Shown here: in pieces, positions 55,314 through 64,000 of the stretch
How the letters are laid out: every line of letters starts with the position of its first letter
Numbering within the stretch: position 1 is the first letter of the stretch
Origin: Pseudoxanthomonas sp. PXM03
GTDB lineage: Bacteria; Pseudomonadota; Gammaproteobacteria; Xanthomonadales; Xanthomonadaceae
Assembly: GCF_014852005.1 (NCBI RefSeq)
Contig: NZ_JACVAU010000001.1
Coordinates: forward strand, 890,001-954,000
Reading direction: 5' to 3'
DNA length: 64,000 nt
The notes under the pieces: generated by a model
What the model saw: the letters and a program-made list of their open reading frames with translations, nothing else
What the model was told of the DNA's origin: nothing
Databases searched by the model: none
Position numbers and translations under genes: made by a program

Positions 55314-57359
55314 TCACTCTTCCTCGTGCCTCGGCCGGTACGCCTCCACCAGCTTCTGCTGCACGTTGGGCGGCACGGGCTCGTAGTGGCTGAAATCCAG
55401 GCTGTATCGGCCCTGGCCTGCGGTCATCGACTTGAGTTCGGCCGCGTACCCCTCCAGCTCCGCCAGCGGCACCTGTGCCTTGACCACGATCTCGCCGCGC
55501 AGCGCATCCGTTCCATTGATGCGTGCCCGCTTGCCCGCCAGGCCGCCGGTGATGTCGCCCACCTGTGCTTCCGGCACGGCGACCTCCAGATCGACGACCG
55601 GTTCGAGCACCTGTGGCCGCGCCTTGGCGATGGCGTCGAGGAAGGCTTTCTTGCCGGCGGCCACGAAGGCGACTTCCTTGCTGTCCACCGCGTGGTGCTT
55701 GCCGTCGTGGACGATCACCCGGATGTCCTGCAGCGGATAGCCGGCCAGCGCGCCGCTGCCCAGCACCTGGCGCACGCCTTTCTCCACGGCCGGCAGGAAC
55801 TGTCCGGGAATGGTGCCGCCCTTGACCTCGTCGACGAACTCGAAGCCGCCGCCGCGCGGCAAGGGTTCGATGCGCAGGAAGACTTCGCCGAACTGCCCGG
55901 CGCCGCCGGTCTGCTTCTTGTGGCGATGGTGGCCTTCCGCTTTCGCGCTCACCGTCTCGCGGTAGGCGATGCGGGGTGGGCGCGTCTTCACTTCCACGCC
56001 GTGGCGTTCCTTCAGGCGTTCCAGCATCACCCGCAGGTGCAGGTCGGACAGGCCGCGGATGACGGTCTCGTTCAACTCCGGCTGGTGTTCGACCACGAAG
56101 GCAGGATCTTCCTCGGCCAGTTTCTGCAGCGCCACCGACAGCTTCTGCTCCTGGCCCTTGCTGGCGGCCTCGATGGCCAGGCCGAACATCGGCCTGGGGA
56201 AGTCGATCGGCGCCAGGTGGATGTGGTCCTCGTCGTGGCTGTCGTGCAGCACGGCATCGAAATGCAGGTCGTCCACCTTCGCCACGGCCGCGATGTCGCC
56301 GGGAATGGCCTGGTCGACTTCCACGTGGTCCTTGCCCTTGAGCTTGAACAGGTGCCCGACCTTGAACGGCTTCTTGCCATCGTCGACGAACAACTGGGTG
56401 TCCTTCTTCAGCGTGCCCTGGTAGACGCGGAAGACGCCCAGCTTGCCGACGAAGGGGTCGTTGACGATCTTGAAGACATCGGCGATGACATGCGCGCGCG
56501 CATCGGGCACGGCCTCGATGGGTTGCGGGCCGCTGCCGTTGAGCTTCACGAACGGGGGCGGATTGGCTTCGGCGGGATTCGGAAACAGGCGCTCGGCCAC
56601 GTCCAGCAGTTCCTTCACGCCCACGCCGGTGCGCGCGGAGGCGAAGCACACCGGCACCAGATGTCCTTCGCGCAGGCACTGCTCGAAGGCATCGTGCAGT
56701 TCCTCGCCCGACAGTCCGCCTTCGCCCAGGTCCAGGTAGTGCTCCATCACCGTCTCGTTGATCTCCACGACCTGGTCGATGATCTTCTGGTGCCAGTCGG
56801 CGACGGGACCGAGATCGGAGTCGCCCTGGGCCTGGCCGTAGCAGTCGATCACCGCTTTGCCGCCATCCGCCGGCAGGTTGAGCGGCAGCAGTTCGGGGCC
56901 GAATTCCTCGCGCAACGCCGTCAGCACGCCGGCACAGTCGGCGCCTTCGTGGTCGATCTTGTTGATGACGATGGCGCGGCAGAGGTTGCGTTCGCGTGCG
57001 CGCTCCATCAACCGGCGCGTGCCGTGCGCGATGCCGGTATCGGCATCCACCACGACCAGCACGGTTTCCACGGCGGAGAATGCCGACAGGGCGGGCCCAC
57101 GGAACTCCGGGTAGCCAGGCGTGTCGATCAGGTTGACGTGCATGCCGCCGTGATCGGTGCTGGCGATGGCGGTGTCGATGGAATGCCCGCGCGCCTTTTC
57201 GATCGGATCATGGTCGGACACGGTGGTGCCGCGCTCGATGGTGCCTGCCACCTGGAGGGCGCCGCCGGCATGCAGCAGGGCTTCGAACAAGGTTGTTTTG
57301 CCGGCGCCGGGGTGGCCCGCCAGGGCCACGTTGCGGATCTGTTGTGTGCTGTACGACAT
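55314..57359 (-). CDS. Elongation factor G-like GTPase
   Basis: 681 residues. The G domain has GHPGAGKTTL (15-24), the DTPGYPEFRG switch and NKID, then EF-G domains II-V (VFRVYQGTLKKD; GLSDLHLRVMLERLKERHGVEV). It matches the EF-G-like paralog class (FusA2-type), not the main translocase: no str-operon neighbours are present and the G1 and switch sequences differ from housekeeping EF-G. Its role is unclear; related proteins act in ribosome or stress functions. It is a single gene. Confidence 0.88.
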   Translation of the reverse strand: MSYSTQQIRNVALAGHPGAGKTTLFEALLHAGGALQVAGTIERGTTVSDHDPIEKARGHSIDTAIASTDHGGMHVNLIDTPGYPEFRGPALSAFSAVETVLVVVDADTGIAHGTRRLMERARERNLCRAIVINKIDHEGADCAGVLTALREEFGPELLPLNLPADGGKAVIDCYGQAQGDSDLGPVADWHQKIIDQVVEINETVMEHYLDLGEGGLSGEELHDAFEQCLREGHLVPVCFASARTGVGVKELLDVAERLFPNPAEANPPPFVKLNGSGPQPIEAVPDARAHVIADVFKIVNDPFVGKLGVFRVYQGTLKKDTQLFVDDGKKPFKVGHLFKLKGKDHVEVDQAIPGDIAAVAKVDDLHFDAVLHDSHDEDHIHLAPIDFPRPMFGLAIEAASKGQEQKLSVALQKLAEEDPAFVVEHQPELNETVIRGLSDLHLRVMLERLKERHGVEVKTRPPRIAYRETVSAKAEGHHRHKKQTGGAGQFGEVFLRIEPLPRGGGFEFVDEVKGGTIPGQFLPAVEKGVRQVLGSGALAGYPLQDIRVIVHDGKHHAVDSKEVAFVAAGKKAFLDAIAKARPQVLEPVVDLEVAVPEAQVGDITGGLAGKRARINGTDALRGEIVVKAQVPLAELEGYAAELKSMTAGQGRYSLDFSHYEPVPPNVQQKLVEAYRPRHEEE

Positions 57360-57564
57360 GAGGCCGTTCCTCCCGAGGGTTGGGGTCGAAGGGCCGTCAT
57401 GGCTGTCCGGGCTGAGCGCATCCCGTGAGCGGTGTCGCTCGGCGGGCGGTCATGGCGGGCGGTCAGCATCGGTGCGGCTGCCGGAGGGGTCAAGTCGCAC
57501 TGCGGAACGCGGCGTGAACATCAGCGGGTGTACGCTGCGCGTCCCTTACCCGAGGAGCACGACC

Positions 57565-57999
57565 ATGGCTTTGAAGCGTTATGCGGATGCGGTGTGGAAC
57601 GGTGACCTGCAGTCCGGCAAAGGCAGCCTGAGCACGCCGCAGAGCGGCTTGTTCGAGGCGCAGAACTACTCCTTCAAGACGCGCTTCGGCGACGAGAAGG
57701 GCACCAACCCGGAGGAGCTGCTGGCGGTGGCGCATGCGGGCTGCTTCAGCATGGCGCTGTCGGCGGTGCTGGGGAAGGCGGGCTTCACGCCGGACAAGAT
57801 CCAGACCCGTGCCGAGGCGACGATGGAGCCGGGCATGGATCCGGGCCCGACCGTCACCGGCATCAAGCTGACCGTATCGGCCAGCGTGCCGGGGATCAGC
57901 GCGGCGCAGTTCGAGGAGATCGCCCAGCAGGCGAAGGCGGGCTGCGTGATCTCGCGCGCACTGTCGGTGCCGGTGTCGCTGGAGGCCACGCTGCTTTGA
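57565..57999 (+). CDS. OsmC-family peroxidase
   Basis: 144 residues, with the ATG preceded by GAGGAG. Redox cysteines are Cys60 (AHAGCFSMALSAVLG) and Cys127 (AKAGCVISRAL), the OsmC pair that reduces organic hydroperoxides. N-terminal ADAVWNGDLQSGKGSL is typical of the OsmC (not Ohr) subgroup. The stop overlaps the TTG start of the hydrolase gene. Confidence 0.92.
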   Translation: MALKRYADAVWNGDLQSGKGSLSTPQSGLFEAQNYSFKTRFGDEKGTNPEELLAVAHAGCFSMALSAVLGKAGFTPDKIQTRAEATMEPGMDPGPTVTGIKLTVSASVPGISAAQFEEIAQQAKAGCVISRALSVPVSLEATLL

Positions 58000-58691
58000 C
58001 GGCCGTGCGGGCTGCGCTGCTGGTGCATGGCGCCGGCGGCGGTGGCTGGGAATGGAACGTATGGCGTGGCGTGTTCGAGGCGGCGCGCCTCCGCGTGGAG
58101 GCGCGCGACCTTGAGCCGGTGCACGGCGGACTGGCCGCGACGCGCCTGGAGGACTACCAGGCCCAGGTCTGCGCCGCGCTCGCAGGCCTGCCTCGGCCAC
58201 GCGCGCTGGTCGGGGCGAGCCTCGGCGGCCTGCTGGCCCTGGGCGCTGCAGCGGACGCGGATGCCGTGGTGCTGGTCAATCCGTTGCCGCCTGCGCCGTG
58301 GCACGCCGGATTGCCCGCGCGCGACTGGCCCCACGTGGTGCCGTGGCGGCGCGATGCCCGGCTCGCCGGCACGCGCAGGGCGTTGCCCGGGACGGATGAG
58401 GCCACCGCGTTGTTCGCCTTCCGGCATTGGCGCGACGAATCCGGCGCGGTCCTGCGCGCGGCGCAGGGCGGTGTCGCACGGGCGCGTCCCGCGTGCCCGA
58501 CGTTGTGCGTGGTGTCGCGATACGACGAAGACGTATCGCCGGAGATAGCCCACGCCATGGCTGATGCCTGGGGCATGGAAACATTGCAAACGCTTTCGGA
58601 TTCGCACGTCGGGCCGCTGCTCGGGCGTGAGGCCGCCGGCATCGCCGCGCAAGCTGTCGAATGGCTAAACCGGGCATCGCCCGCCGCCTGA
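57996..58691 (+). CDS. Alpha/beta hydrolase
   Basis: 231 residues from a TTG overlapping the OsmC stop (TTGA); a GTG at 58005 is an alternative. The fold is seen in LLVHGAGGGGWEW (oxyanion region), the nucleophile elbow GASLGG (Ser75), an acid in SRYDEDVS and the catalytic His in SDSHVGPL. It is probably an esterase or thioesterase; the substrate is unknown. Cotranscribed with osmC. Confidence 0.87.
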   Translation: MTAVRAALLVHGAGGGGWEWNVWRGVFEAARLRVEARDLEPVHGGLAATRLEDYQAQVCAALAGLPRPRALVGASLGGLLALGAAADADAVVLVNPLPPAPWHAGLPARDWPHVVPWRRDARLAGTRRALPGTDEATALFAFRHWRDESGAVLRAAQGGVARARPACPTLCVVSRYDEDVSPEIAHAMADAWGMETLQTLSDSHVGPLLGREAAGIAAQAVEWLNRASPAA

Positions 58692-58760
58692 GTTCAGCCA
58701 TGTTTCACCCGTCGCGCCCGAGCATGCCGGCACGCCACCCCGGCGTGGGGAGTACCCGAC

Positions 58761-59444
58761 ATGAAGCGTCTATCCGCCACCGTGCTGGCCATCGGCCTGC
58801 TGACCACGGGCATGGCGTCCGCGCAATCCTCGCGCTACTACGGCACCGAAGACCGTGACGGCGACCAGCCCTATTACGACTATGCCCGCGTAGTCCGGGT
58901 GGATCCCGTCATCGATAGCGGGTACCGAAGCACCGGCGGTGGTGAGCGATGCTATTACCGCGACGCCGACGACGTGTATGCGCGCGATGTCCGTCGCGAC
59001 GATGTATACGACAACGGTGACTACCGTGACGTCTATGGACAGGACCGCTATGGCGACGACCGTCGCTACCCTGCCGGCGGCAACGGCTCGGGCCGCACCG
59101 TGGCCACGGTGATCGGCGGCATTGCCGGCGCGGTGCTCGGCAGCAAGGTGGGGGACGGCAGTGGCCGCTACGTCGGTACCGCCGTCGGTTCGATGGTCGG
59201 TGGCATGGCGGGCCGTTCCATCTACGACAGCGCCCAGCGCGATCGCCAGGTGCAGCGCGGCCGGGTACGGGTCTGCGATCCCGTACCGGTGAGCGACGGG
59301 CGCTACGGTGACGATTACTACGGCGACGGACGCGTCAACGGTTACGACGTGACCTACGAGTACGCCAACCGCACCTACCGGACGCGCACGGACCATCATC
59401 CCGGCGACCGCATCCGCATCCGCGTGGATGTCCGCCCCGAATGA
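58761..59444 (+). CDS. Glycine-zipper (17-kDa antigen-like) envelope protein
   Basis: 227 residues with a signal peptide (cleavage after ASA, residue 21). An Asp/Tyr/Arg-rich region (about 22-105) precedes a glycine zipper with two hydrophobic Gly-rich helices (TVIGGIAGAVLGSKVGDG; YVGTAVGSMVGGMAGRS), then a basic C-terminus. No lipobox cysteine was seen. Similar proteins sit at the outer membrane. The function is unknown. Confidence 0.85.
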   Translation: MKRLSATVLAIGLLTTGMASAQSSRYYGTEDRDGDQPYYDYARVVRVDPVIDSGYRSTGGGERCYYRDADDVYARDVRRDDVYDNGDYRDVYGQDRYGDDRRYPAGGNGSGRTVATVIGGIAGAVLGSKVGDGSGRYVGTAVGSMVGGMAGRSIYDSAQRDRQVQRGRVRVCDPVPVSDGRYGDDYYGDGRVNGYDVTYEYANRTYRTRTDHHPGDRIRIRVDVRPE

Positions 59445-59505
59445 GCGTGCAGGCGTGTCCGCTCAGCGGATGCCTCGCCCGGCAACGCAAATCAGTCGAA
59501 AACCG

Positions 59506-59525
59506 GAGGGGCCGCAAGGCCCCTC
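59506..59525. terminator. Possible terminator hairpin
   Basis: GAGGGGCC-GCAA-GGCCCCTC followed by TTCC. Stable stem with a GCAA loop but almost no U-run; it lies between the glycine-zipper and amidohydrolase genes. Confidence 0.45.
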
Positions 59526-59596
59526 TTCCGTATCCGGGTTGCCGCAGTGCGCGCGAGACCGCATAGTCCGGCCGGTCACCAAACGGGGAGCGGGGC

Positions 59597-61261
59597 ATGC
59601 GGCGTCTGGCATTGGGAATCGGATGTGCCCTGGGGCTGGCAGGTGCCGCGCAGGCGCAGGTGCAGGTACTGACGGCGACGCGCGTGCATACCTCCGATCC
59701 GGACCGCCCTGTTGTTGAGGCGCTGGCATGGGACGCCTCGGGCCGCGTCCTGGCGGTGGGCGATGCCAAGGCGTTGCTCGCGCGGTATCCCGATGCGAAG
59801 CGCATCGATGCGACCGGCAAGACCGTCATTCCCGGCCTGATCGACGCGCACGGCCATGTGATGGGGCTGGGCTATGCGCTGATGCGTGTCGATCTTGTCG
59901 ATGCGCGCGACAAGGCCGAGGTGATCGCGCGCCTGCGCGCGTACGAGAAGCAGCTTCCACCCAACGCATGGCTGCTTGGCAGCGGCTGGGACCAGAACGA
60001 CTGGCCGGAGAAGGCATTCCCGACAGCCGCCGACCTGGATGCGGCCTTCCCCGAGCGTCCTGTCTGGCTCGAGCGCGTGGATGGCCATGCCGGCTGGGCG
60101 AACGGCGCGGCGCTGCGCGCGGCGGCGGCCAAGGCGGTGCGTCCGCTGGAAGGCGACTGGCAGCCGGACGGTGGGCGCATCGAGCGCATCGAGGGCAAGC
60201 CGAGCGGGGTGTTCGTGGATGCCGCGATGTCGCTGGTCAACGCCGTCGTTCCCGCGCCCGATACCGCCTACCGCCGCCAGGCATTGGAGAAGGCGTTGCA
60301 GGCCGCAGTGCGCAATGGCCTGACCGGTGTGCACGACATGGGCGTGTCGCGCGAGGACCTGGCGCTGATGGTGCAGTTCGCCGATGAACAGCACCTGCCG
60401 CTGCGCATCGACGCGTATGCGGATGGGGATGGCGCCGCACTTGCGGACCTGTGCGCGCGCGGCCTGTACGGCCATGCGGGTGGCCGACTGCAGATGCGCG
60501 GCGTGAAACTGTATGCCGATGGCGCGCTGGGCAGCCGCGGCGCTGCGTTGCTGGAGGACTACAGTGACGATCCCGGCAATCGGGGCCTGCTGGTGACCGA
60601 ACCCGGCGCGCTGGAAGCCGCGATGCGCAAGGCGCACGGCTGTGGCGTGCAGGTGGCCACGCATGCGATCGGTGATCGTGGCAATCGCCTGGTGCTGGAT
60701 GCCTACCAGCGCGTGTTGGGTGGCACGGCGAAGACGGACCATCGCTGGCGCATCGAGCATGCGCAGGTCGTTGCGCCGGAGGAGTTCCCGCGCTTCGCCG
60801 AGCTTGGCGTGATCGCTTCGATGCAGCCCACGCACGCCACCTCCGACATGCCATGGGCGCAGGACCGGCTGGGTCCGGTACGCATCGGGGGCGCCTATGC
60901 GTGGCAGCGCATGCAGGCCAACGGCGTGAAGCTGGCGCTGGGTTCGGATTTTCCGGTGGAATCGGTTGACCCGCGGCGGGGTCTGCACGCGGCGGTGACA
61001 CGGCAGGATGCGCACGGTCATCCCGCGGGCGGCTGGAGGGCGGCCGAACGCCTGAGTGCTGCGGAGGCGTTGCGGGGTTTCACCGCCGATGCCGCCTGGG
61101 CCGCGCATGACGAGCGCGACGTCGGGCGGCTCGCGCCGGGGTTCCGCGCGGACTTCGTGGTGCTGGACGAGGATCCGCTCGCGGTGCCGGGTGAGCAGCT
61201 GGATGACCTGCATGTGCGTTCGACGTGGGTCGATGGCAAACCGGTCTACGAAGGGGAGTAG
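59597..61261 (+). CDS. Exported amidohydrolase (YtcJ-like)
   Basis: 554 residues with a signal peptide (LALGIGCALGLAGAAQA). Metal ligands: HxH in LIDAHGHVMG (His85, His87), a likely carboxylated Lys in MRGVKLYADGALGSRG, later histidines in VATHAIGDRG and IEHAQVV, and Asp in LGSDFPVES. This is the amidohydrolase 3 / YtcJ group, and the substrate is unknown. The signal peptide implies a periplasmic site. It is a single gene bordered by repeats. Confidence 0.9.
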   Translation: MRRLALGIGCALGLAGAAQAQVQVLTATRVHTSDPDRPVVEALAWDASGRVLAVGDAKALLARYPDAKRIDATGKTVIPGLIDAHGHVMGLGYALMRVDLVDARDKAEVIARLRAYEKQLPPNAWLLGSGWDQNDWPEKAFPTAADLDAAFPERPVWLERVDGHAGWANGAALRAAAAKAVRPLEGDWQPDGGRIERIEGKPSGVFVDAAMSLVNAVVPAPDTAYRRQALEKALQAAVRNGLTGVHDMGVSREDLALMVQFADEQHLPLRIDAYADGDGAALADLCARGLYGHAGGRLQMRGVKLYADGALGSRGAALLEDYSDDPGNRGLLVTEPGALEAAMRKAHGCGVQVATHAIGDRGNRLVLDAYQRVLGGTAKTDHRWRIEHAQVVAPEEFPRFAELGVIASMQPTHATSDMPWAQDRLGPVRIGGAYAWQRMQANGVKLALGSDFPVESVDPRRGLHAAVTRQDAHGHPAGGWRAAERLSAAEALRGFTADAAWAAHDERDVGRLAPGFRADFVVLDEDPLAVPGEQLDDLHVRSTWVDGKPVYEGE

Positions 61262-61272
61262 ACCGGCTTTCC

Positions 61273-61402
61273 TGTAGGAGCGACGTCCGTCGCGACCGCA
61301 CGGCCATCGTGGTTACAGATGCGCGGGTCGGGCGCGTTGTTCCATTCCCGCGATTTCCTGCATGCCTCAGGCCATGCGGTCGCGACGGACGTCGCTCCTG
61401 CA
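61273..61402. repeat. Paired 28-bp inverted repeat, REP family
   Basis: Arms at 61273-61300 and 61375-61402 match in 27 of 28 positions as reverse complements; each contains GGAGCGACGTCCGTCGCGAC. The spacer is 74 bp. It fills the gap between two convergent genes. Related single elements lie at 41553 and, more diverged, at 2477. Confidence 0.85.
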
Positions 61403-61416
61403 GGAGGCCGTGATCG

Positions 61417-62295
61417 CTACCAGTCGATGCGACCCGTCACGATGGTGCGCACGTGGCCGCCGGACCAGACGTCACCGGCCTCGTCCACGCGCAATTGCAG
61501 GCGGGCGTCGTAGCCGACTTCGCGGCCCTGACTGACGATGTATCGTCCGTTGCGACCTGGCAATGCGTCGCGTGATGTCAGCCAGGCGGCCAGGGTCGCG
61601 TTGGCGGCGCCCGAGGCTGCATCCTCGAACGCGGCGGGCGCGCCCACGAAGGCGCGCACGGCGAGGTCATAGCCTTGGTCATGCGCGCGCGCGTAGGCGC
61701 ACACACCCATGCTGTCGGTGGCGGTTGCCAGCGCGCTGATCGCGGCCCAGTCCGGCGCGGCGGCACGCAGAGCCGCCTCGTCACGGACTTCGACCAGCCA
61801 CCAGCGGCGTCCACCATTCATCAGGGCGGGAGGCAACCGGCCCGCAGGCAGGTTCGCAATGGCCGCGCGCAGTATTTCGTCGCTGTGCGTGTCCCCTGTT
61901 TTCACCACGTGGGCACGGGGCGTGCGCACTGCGATGGTGCGGCCGGCAGCATCGTCTTCGACACGCAACGGCAGCAGGCCGGCCACGCCCTCCTGCACCA
62001 GCAGGCCATCGATGGGCGTCGCCAGGCCGGCATCAAGCACGACATGCGCCGTGCCCACGCTCGGATGGCCGGCGAATGGCACCTCGCGGCGCGGGCTGAA
62101 CATGCGTACGGCGTAGCTCGCACCCGGTTGCGTGGGCGCGAACACGAAGGTTGTTTCCGGCAAGCGTGTCCAGCGGGCAATGGCCTGCATGGCCGCATCG
62201 TCCAGTCCGGCGGCATCGAGCACGACGGCCAGGGGATTGCCGGCGCCAGGGCGGTCGGCGAACACGTCCAGCTGGACGTAACGGCGAGAAGTCAT
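61417..62295 (-). CDS. PhzF-family isomerase (copy 1)
   Basis: 292 residues from the ATG at 62295. It has the diaminopimelate-epimerase-like fold with PhzF features: YVQLDVFADRPGAGNPLAVV, the catalytic Glu47 in RLPETTFVF, FAGHPSVGTA and a late EDAASGAANA. The substrate is unknown. It lies 29 bp after a second PhzF gene; the two are diverged tandem paralogs. Confidence 0.9.
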   Translation of the reverse strand: MTSRRYVQLDVFADRPGAGNPLAVVLDAAGLDDAAMQAIARWTRLPETTFVFAPTQPGASYAVRMFSPRREVPFAGHPSVGTAHVVLDAGLATPIDGLLVQEGVAGLLPLRVEDDAAGRTIAVRTPRAHVVKTGDTHSDEILRAAIANLPAGRLPPALMNGGRRWWLVEVRDEAALRAAAPDWAAISALATATDSMGVCAYARAHDQGYDLAVRAFVGAPAAFEDAASGAANATLAAWLTSRDALPGRNGRYIVSQGREVGYDARLQLRVDEAGDVWSGGHVRTIVTGRIDW

Positions 62296-62324
62296 GTCGG
62301 GGTTTCGCGTGGGGGCCGCGCAGC

Positions 62325-63200
62325 TTACCAAGTCACCCGGCCATCGATGACCAACTGCACCTGACCGCCGATCCAGACCTGGCTCTCGTCATCCATTTGT
62401 ACGTGGACGCGGCCGTCTCGCCCCAGTTCGCGGCCCTGGCTGGCCAGATAGCGCCCCGAGTCGCCGGGCAACGCGCCTGCGGCGTGCAGCGCGGCGGCGA
62501 TGCAGGCGTTGACACTGCCGGTCACCGGGTCTTCCGGAATGTTGTCGGCAGGGCAGAAGGCGCGCACGGCGAGGTGGTGGTCGCTGCCGGGTGGCGTCCG
62601 CCCGAACACGGACAGGCCCACCGCGCCCGTGGCCGTGGTCAATGCAGCGATGGCGGCGAGATCGGGCACCAGGTGTCGCACGGCTGCAGCGTCCTCCAGC
62701 TCCACGAGCCACCAGGAAGGTCCGTTGTTCCACAGCCCGGGGCGGAGGCCCGCAATCGGGAGTGATGAAAGGACGGCATCCAGGGCAGGGAGCGGCGGCG
62801 TCTCGACCAGATGCGCCTGCGGCGTCCTCAGTTGAATCGTGGGTTGAGGGCCGCTGTCGTCGATCCGGATGGGCAACAACCCCGCGGCGCATTCCTGCAC
62901 CGGGCGGTCGGATGCGGTGACCAGGCCAGCCTGCAGCGCGACCCATGCCGCGCCCACACTGGGGTGACCAGCGAACGGGAGTTCCTGCCGGGGCGTGAAG
63001 ATGCGGATGCGGTAACTGGCGTCGGGTGTCGTCGGCGGCAGGAAGAAAATGGTCTCGGACAGGTTCGTCCAGGCCGCGAACGCCTGCATGCGGGAGGTAG
63101 CCCACTCGGCCGCATCCAGGACCACACCCAGCGGGTTGCCGCCACCAGGACGGTCGGCGAACACGTCGACCTGCAGGTAGCGGTGGGAGGTTTGTTGCAT
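62325..63200 (-). CDS. PhzF-family isomerase (copy 2)
   Basis: 291 residues. QVDVFADRPGGGNPLGVVLD, catalytic Glu49 in NLSETIFFLP, FAGHPSVGAAWVAL and EDPVTGSVNACIAA are all intact. It is the upstream gene of the PhzF pair. No phenazine genes are near, so a phenazine role is unlikely. The promoter region is shared with the divergent aspartate kinase gene (87 bp). Confidence 0.9.
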   Translation of the reverse strand: MQQTSHRYLQVDVFADRPGGGNPLGVVLDAAEWATSRMQAFAAWTNLSETIFFLPPTTPDASYRIRIFTPRQELPFAGHPSVGAAWVALQAGLVTASDRPVQECAAGLLPIRIDDSGPQPTIQLRTPQAHLVETPPLPALDAVLSSLPIAGLRPGLWNNGPSWWLVELEDAAAVRHLVPDLAAIAALTTATGAVGLSVFGRTPPGSDHHLAVRAFCPADNIPEDPVTGSVNACIAAALHAAGALPGDSGRYLASQGRELGRDGRVHVQMDDESQVWIGGQVQLVIDGRVTW

Positions 63201-63234
63201 GCGGTACGGTCCGGTCCTGCGCGGGGGCTTCGGC

Positions 63235-63240
63235 TAGAAT
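63235..63240 (+). promoter_or_regulatory. Candidate -10 element for the aspartate kinase gene
   Basis: TAGAAT, 47 bp before the start codon, in the context GGCTTCGGCTAGAATCG, close to the box at 28493. A GCCCGAAGG / TTCGGGC hairpin lies between it and the start. Confidence 0.45.
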
Positions 63241-63287
63241 CGACGGTTCACGCCCGAAGGGTTCGGGCATCCCTCGCCATTCTACCC

Positions 63288-64000
63288 ATGCCCTCTGCCT
63301 CCCCCGCGCCTGATCGTTGGATTGTTCTCAAGTTTGGCGGCACCTCGGTGTCGCGTCGCCACCGTTGGAACACGATTGGCGCGCTGGCGAAAAAACGCGC
63401 GGAAGAAGGTGATGCCCGCATCCTGGTGGTGGTGTCGGCCCTGTCCGGCGTCACCAACGAATTGACCGCGATTGCCGATGGTGCGACGGACAGCGCGGAG
63501 CGCGTGGCGAAGCTGGAACAGCGCCATCGCGAATTCGTCGCCGAACTGGAACTCGATGTGGACGCCGTGCTGGGCGAGCGCCTTGCGGCGTTGCGCAACC
63601 TGCTGACCGATCCGCGCGCGGCCAGTCGCACGCTGGACTGGCAAGCCGAGGTACTGGGCCAGGGTGAGCTGCTGTCCTCCACGCTGGGCGTGGCGTACCT
63701 GCGCGCGCAGGGGCTGGACTTCGGCTGGGTCGATGCGCGGCACTGGCTGCAGGCCAACTTCCTGCCCAACCAGAGCCCGTGGGCGCAGCGACTGTCGGTG
63801 TCGTGCAATACCGCGCCCGATCAGGACTGGCGTCGCGCGTTCGCGGGACAGTCCAGCCGCATGCTGCTGACGCAGGGCTTCATCTCGCGGCATGCCGATG
63901 GCGGCACCGCCATCCTCGGTCGCGGAGGCTCTGACACGTCGGCGGCGTACTTCGGTGCGCTGCTCGGCGCGCAGCGCGTGGAGATCTGGACCGACGTGCC
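63288..64000 (+). CDS. Aspartate kinase, probably the N-terminal part of the bifunctional aspartate kinase/diaminopimelate decarboxylase; 3' end outside the window
   Basis: 237 codons visible. The kinase N-terminus ILKFGG-type motif appears as VLKFGGTSVS, followed by VVVSALSGVTNELT and GRGGSDTSAAYFGALLGAQRVEIWTDV, the AK substrate-binding motif. The sequence resembles the Xanthomonas fused lysC-lysA protein. Only the kinase part is in the window, so the fusion is a prediction. It catalyses the first step to lysine and cell-wall diaminopimelate. Confidence 0.9.
   Translation, partial: MPSASPAPDRWIVLKFGGTSVSRRHRWNTIGALAKKRAEEGDARILVVVSALSGVTNELTAIADGATDSAERVAKLEQRHREFVAELELDVDAVLGERLAALRNLLTDPRAASRTLDWQAEVLGQGELLSSTLGVAYLRAQGLDFGWVDARHWLQANFLPNQSPWAQRLSVSCNTAPDQDWRRAFAGQSSRMLLTQGFISRHADGGTAILGRGGSDTSAAYFGALLGAQRVEIWTDV

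Noticed and set aside
54642-57428. 928-codon plus-strand frame over the HU-like and EF-G-like genes
   Set aside because: Antisense shadow; both minus-strand genes have intact signatures.
61417-63200. Phenazine biosynthesis locus
   Set aside because: Only PhzF-like enzymes, with no other phz genes; the family is widespread and functionally varied.

Overview
The window is GC-rich chromosomal DNA from a member of the Xanthomonadaceae. The best guess is Pseudoxanthomonas or a close relative such as Stenotrophomonas, Xanthomonas or Lysobacter. This rests on gene order and content: the ptsI-ptsH-EIIA-rapZ-hprK-hpf-rpoN-lptBAC-kdsC-kdsD block divergent from ibaG-murA, a xanB-type mannose-1-phosphate guanylyltransferase, a SUF-only iron-sulfur operon with an Rrf2 regulator, and an aspartate kinase start of the Xanthomonas bifunctional lysine type. 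No rRNA, tRNA, CRISPR array, prophage or insertion sequence was seen. Almost all genes are packed in operons with 1-4 bp overlaps.

Layout. 1-10124 (minus): regulatory PTS proteins with HPr kinase, ribosome hibernation factor, sigma-54, and LPS transport and Kdo synthesis. 10178-12088 (plus): ibaG, murA and an EF-hand protein, ending in a shared terminator. 12133-16554 (minus): purM, a membrane protein, purN and three tandem DUF3108 exported proteins. 16725-19696 (plus): DUF2066 protein, PerM-type permease, hda. 19748-21465 (minus): the amgK-murU cell-wall recycling pair, divergent from xanB and a winged-helix/TPR regulator (21538-24538). 24522-29128: serine hydrolase, small GlsB-type membrane protein, M20 peptidase, ComEA-like protein, HutD-type protein.

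29139-40627 is an iron-acquisition island. It holds two TonB-dependent siderophore receptors, PiuC hydroxylase, two small exported or membrane proteins, and a five-gene operon (PepSY membrane protein, DUF2271, DUF4198, ApbE, membrane flavoreductase). Three good Fur-box matches sit at 33907, 36966 and 40609. The five-gene operon reads as a flavin-based electron route across the inner membrane, probably for reducing ferric siderophores; the DUF2271 protein carries a likely FMN-attachment motif. 40657-47002 is the SUF operon (Rrf2 regulator, sufB, sufC, sufD, sufS, GNAT, Rieske ferredoxin), a natural neighbour of iron uptake.

47211-64000 is mixed: lipoprotein cytochrome c, SET-domain protein, DUF5916 outer-membrane protein, two DUF1439 paralogs, M23 peptidase, YebE-type protein, HU-like protein, EF-G-like GTPase, OsmC protein, hydrolases, two PhzF paralogs and the start of the lysine-pathway aspartate kinase. 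The most unusual non-coding feature is a block of about sixteen degenerate 21-bp tandem repeats (50979-51316) between two convergent genes.
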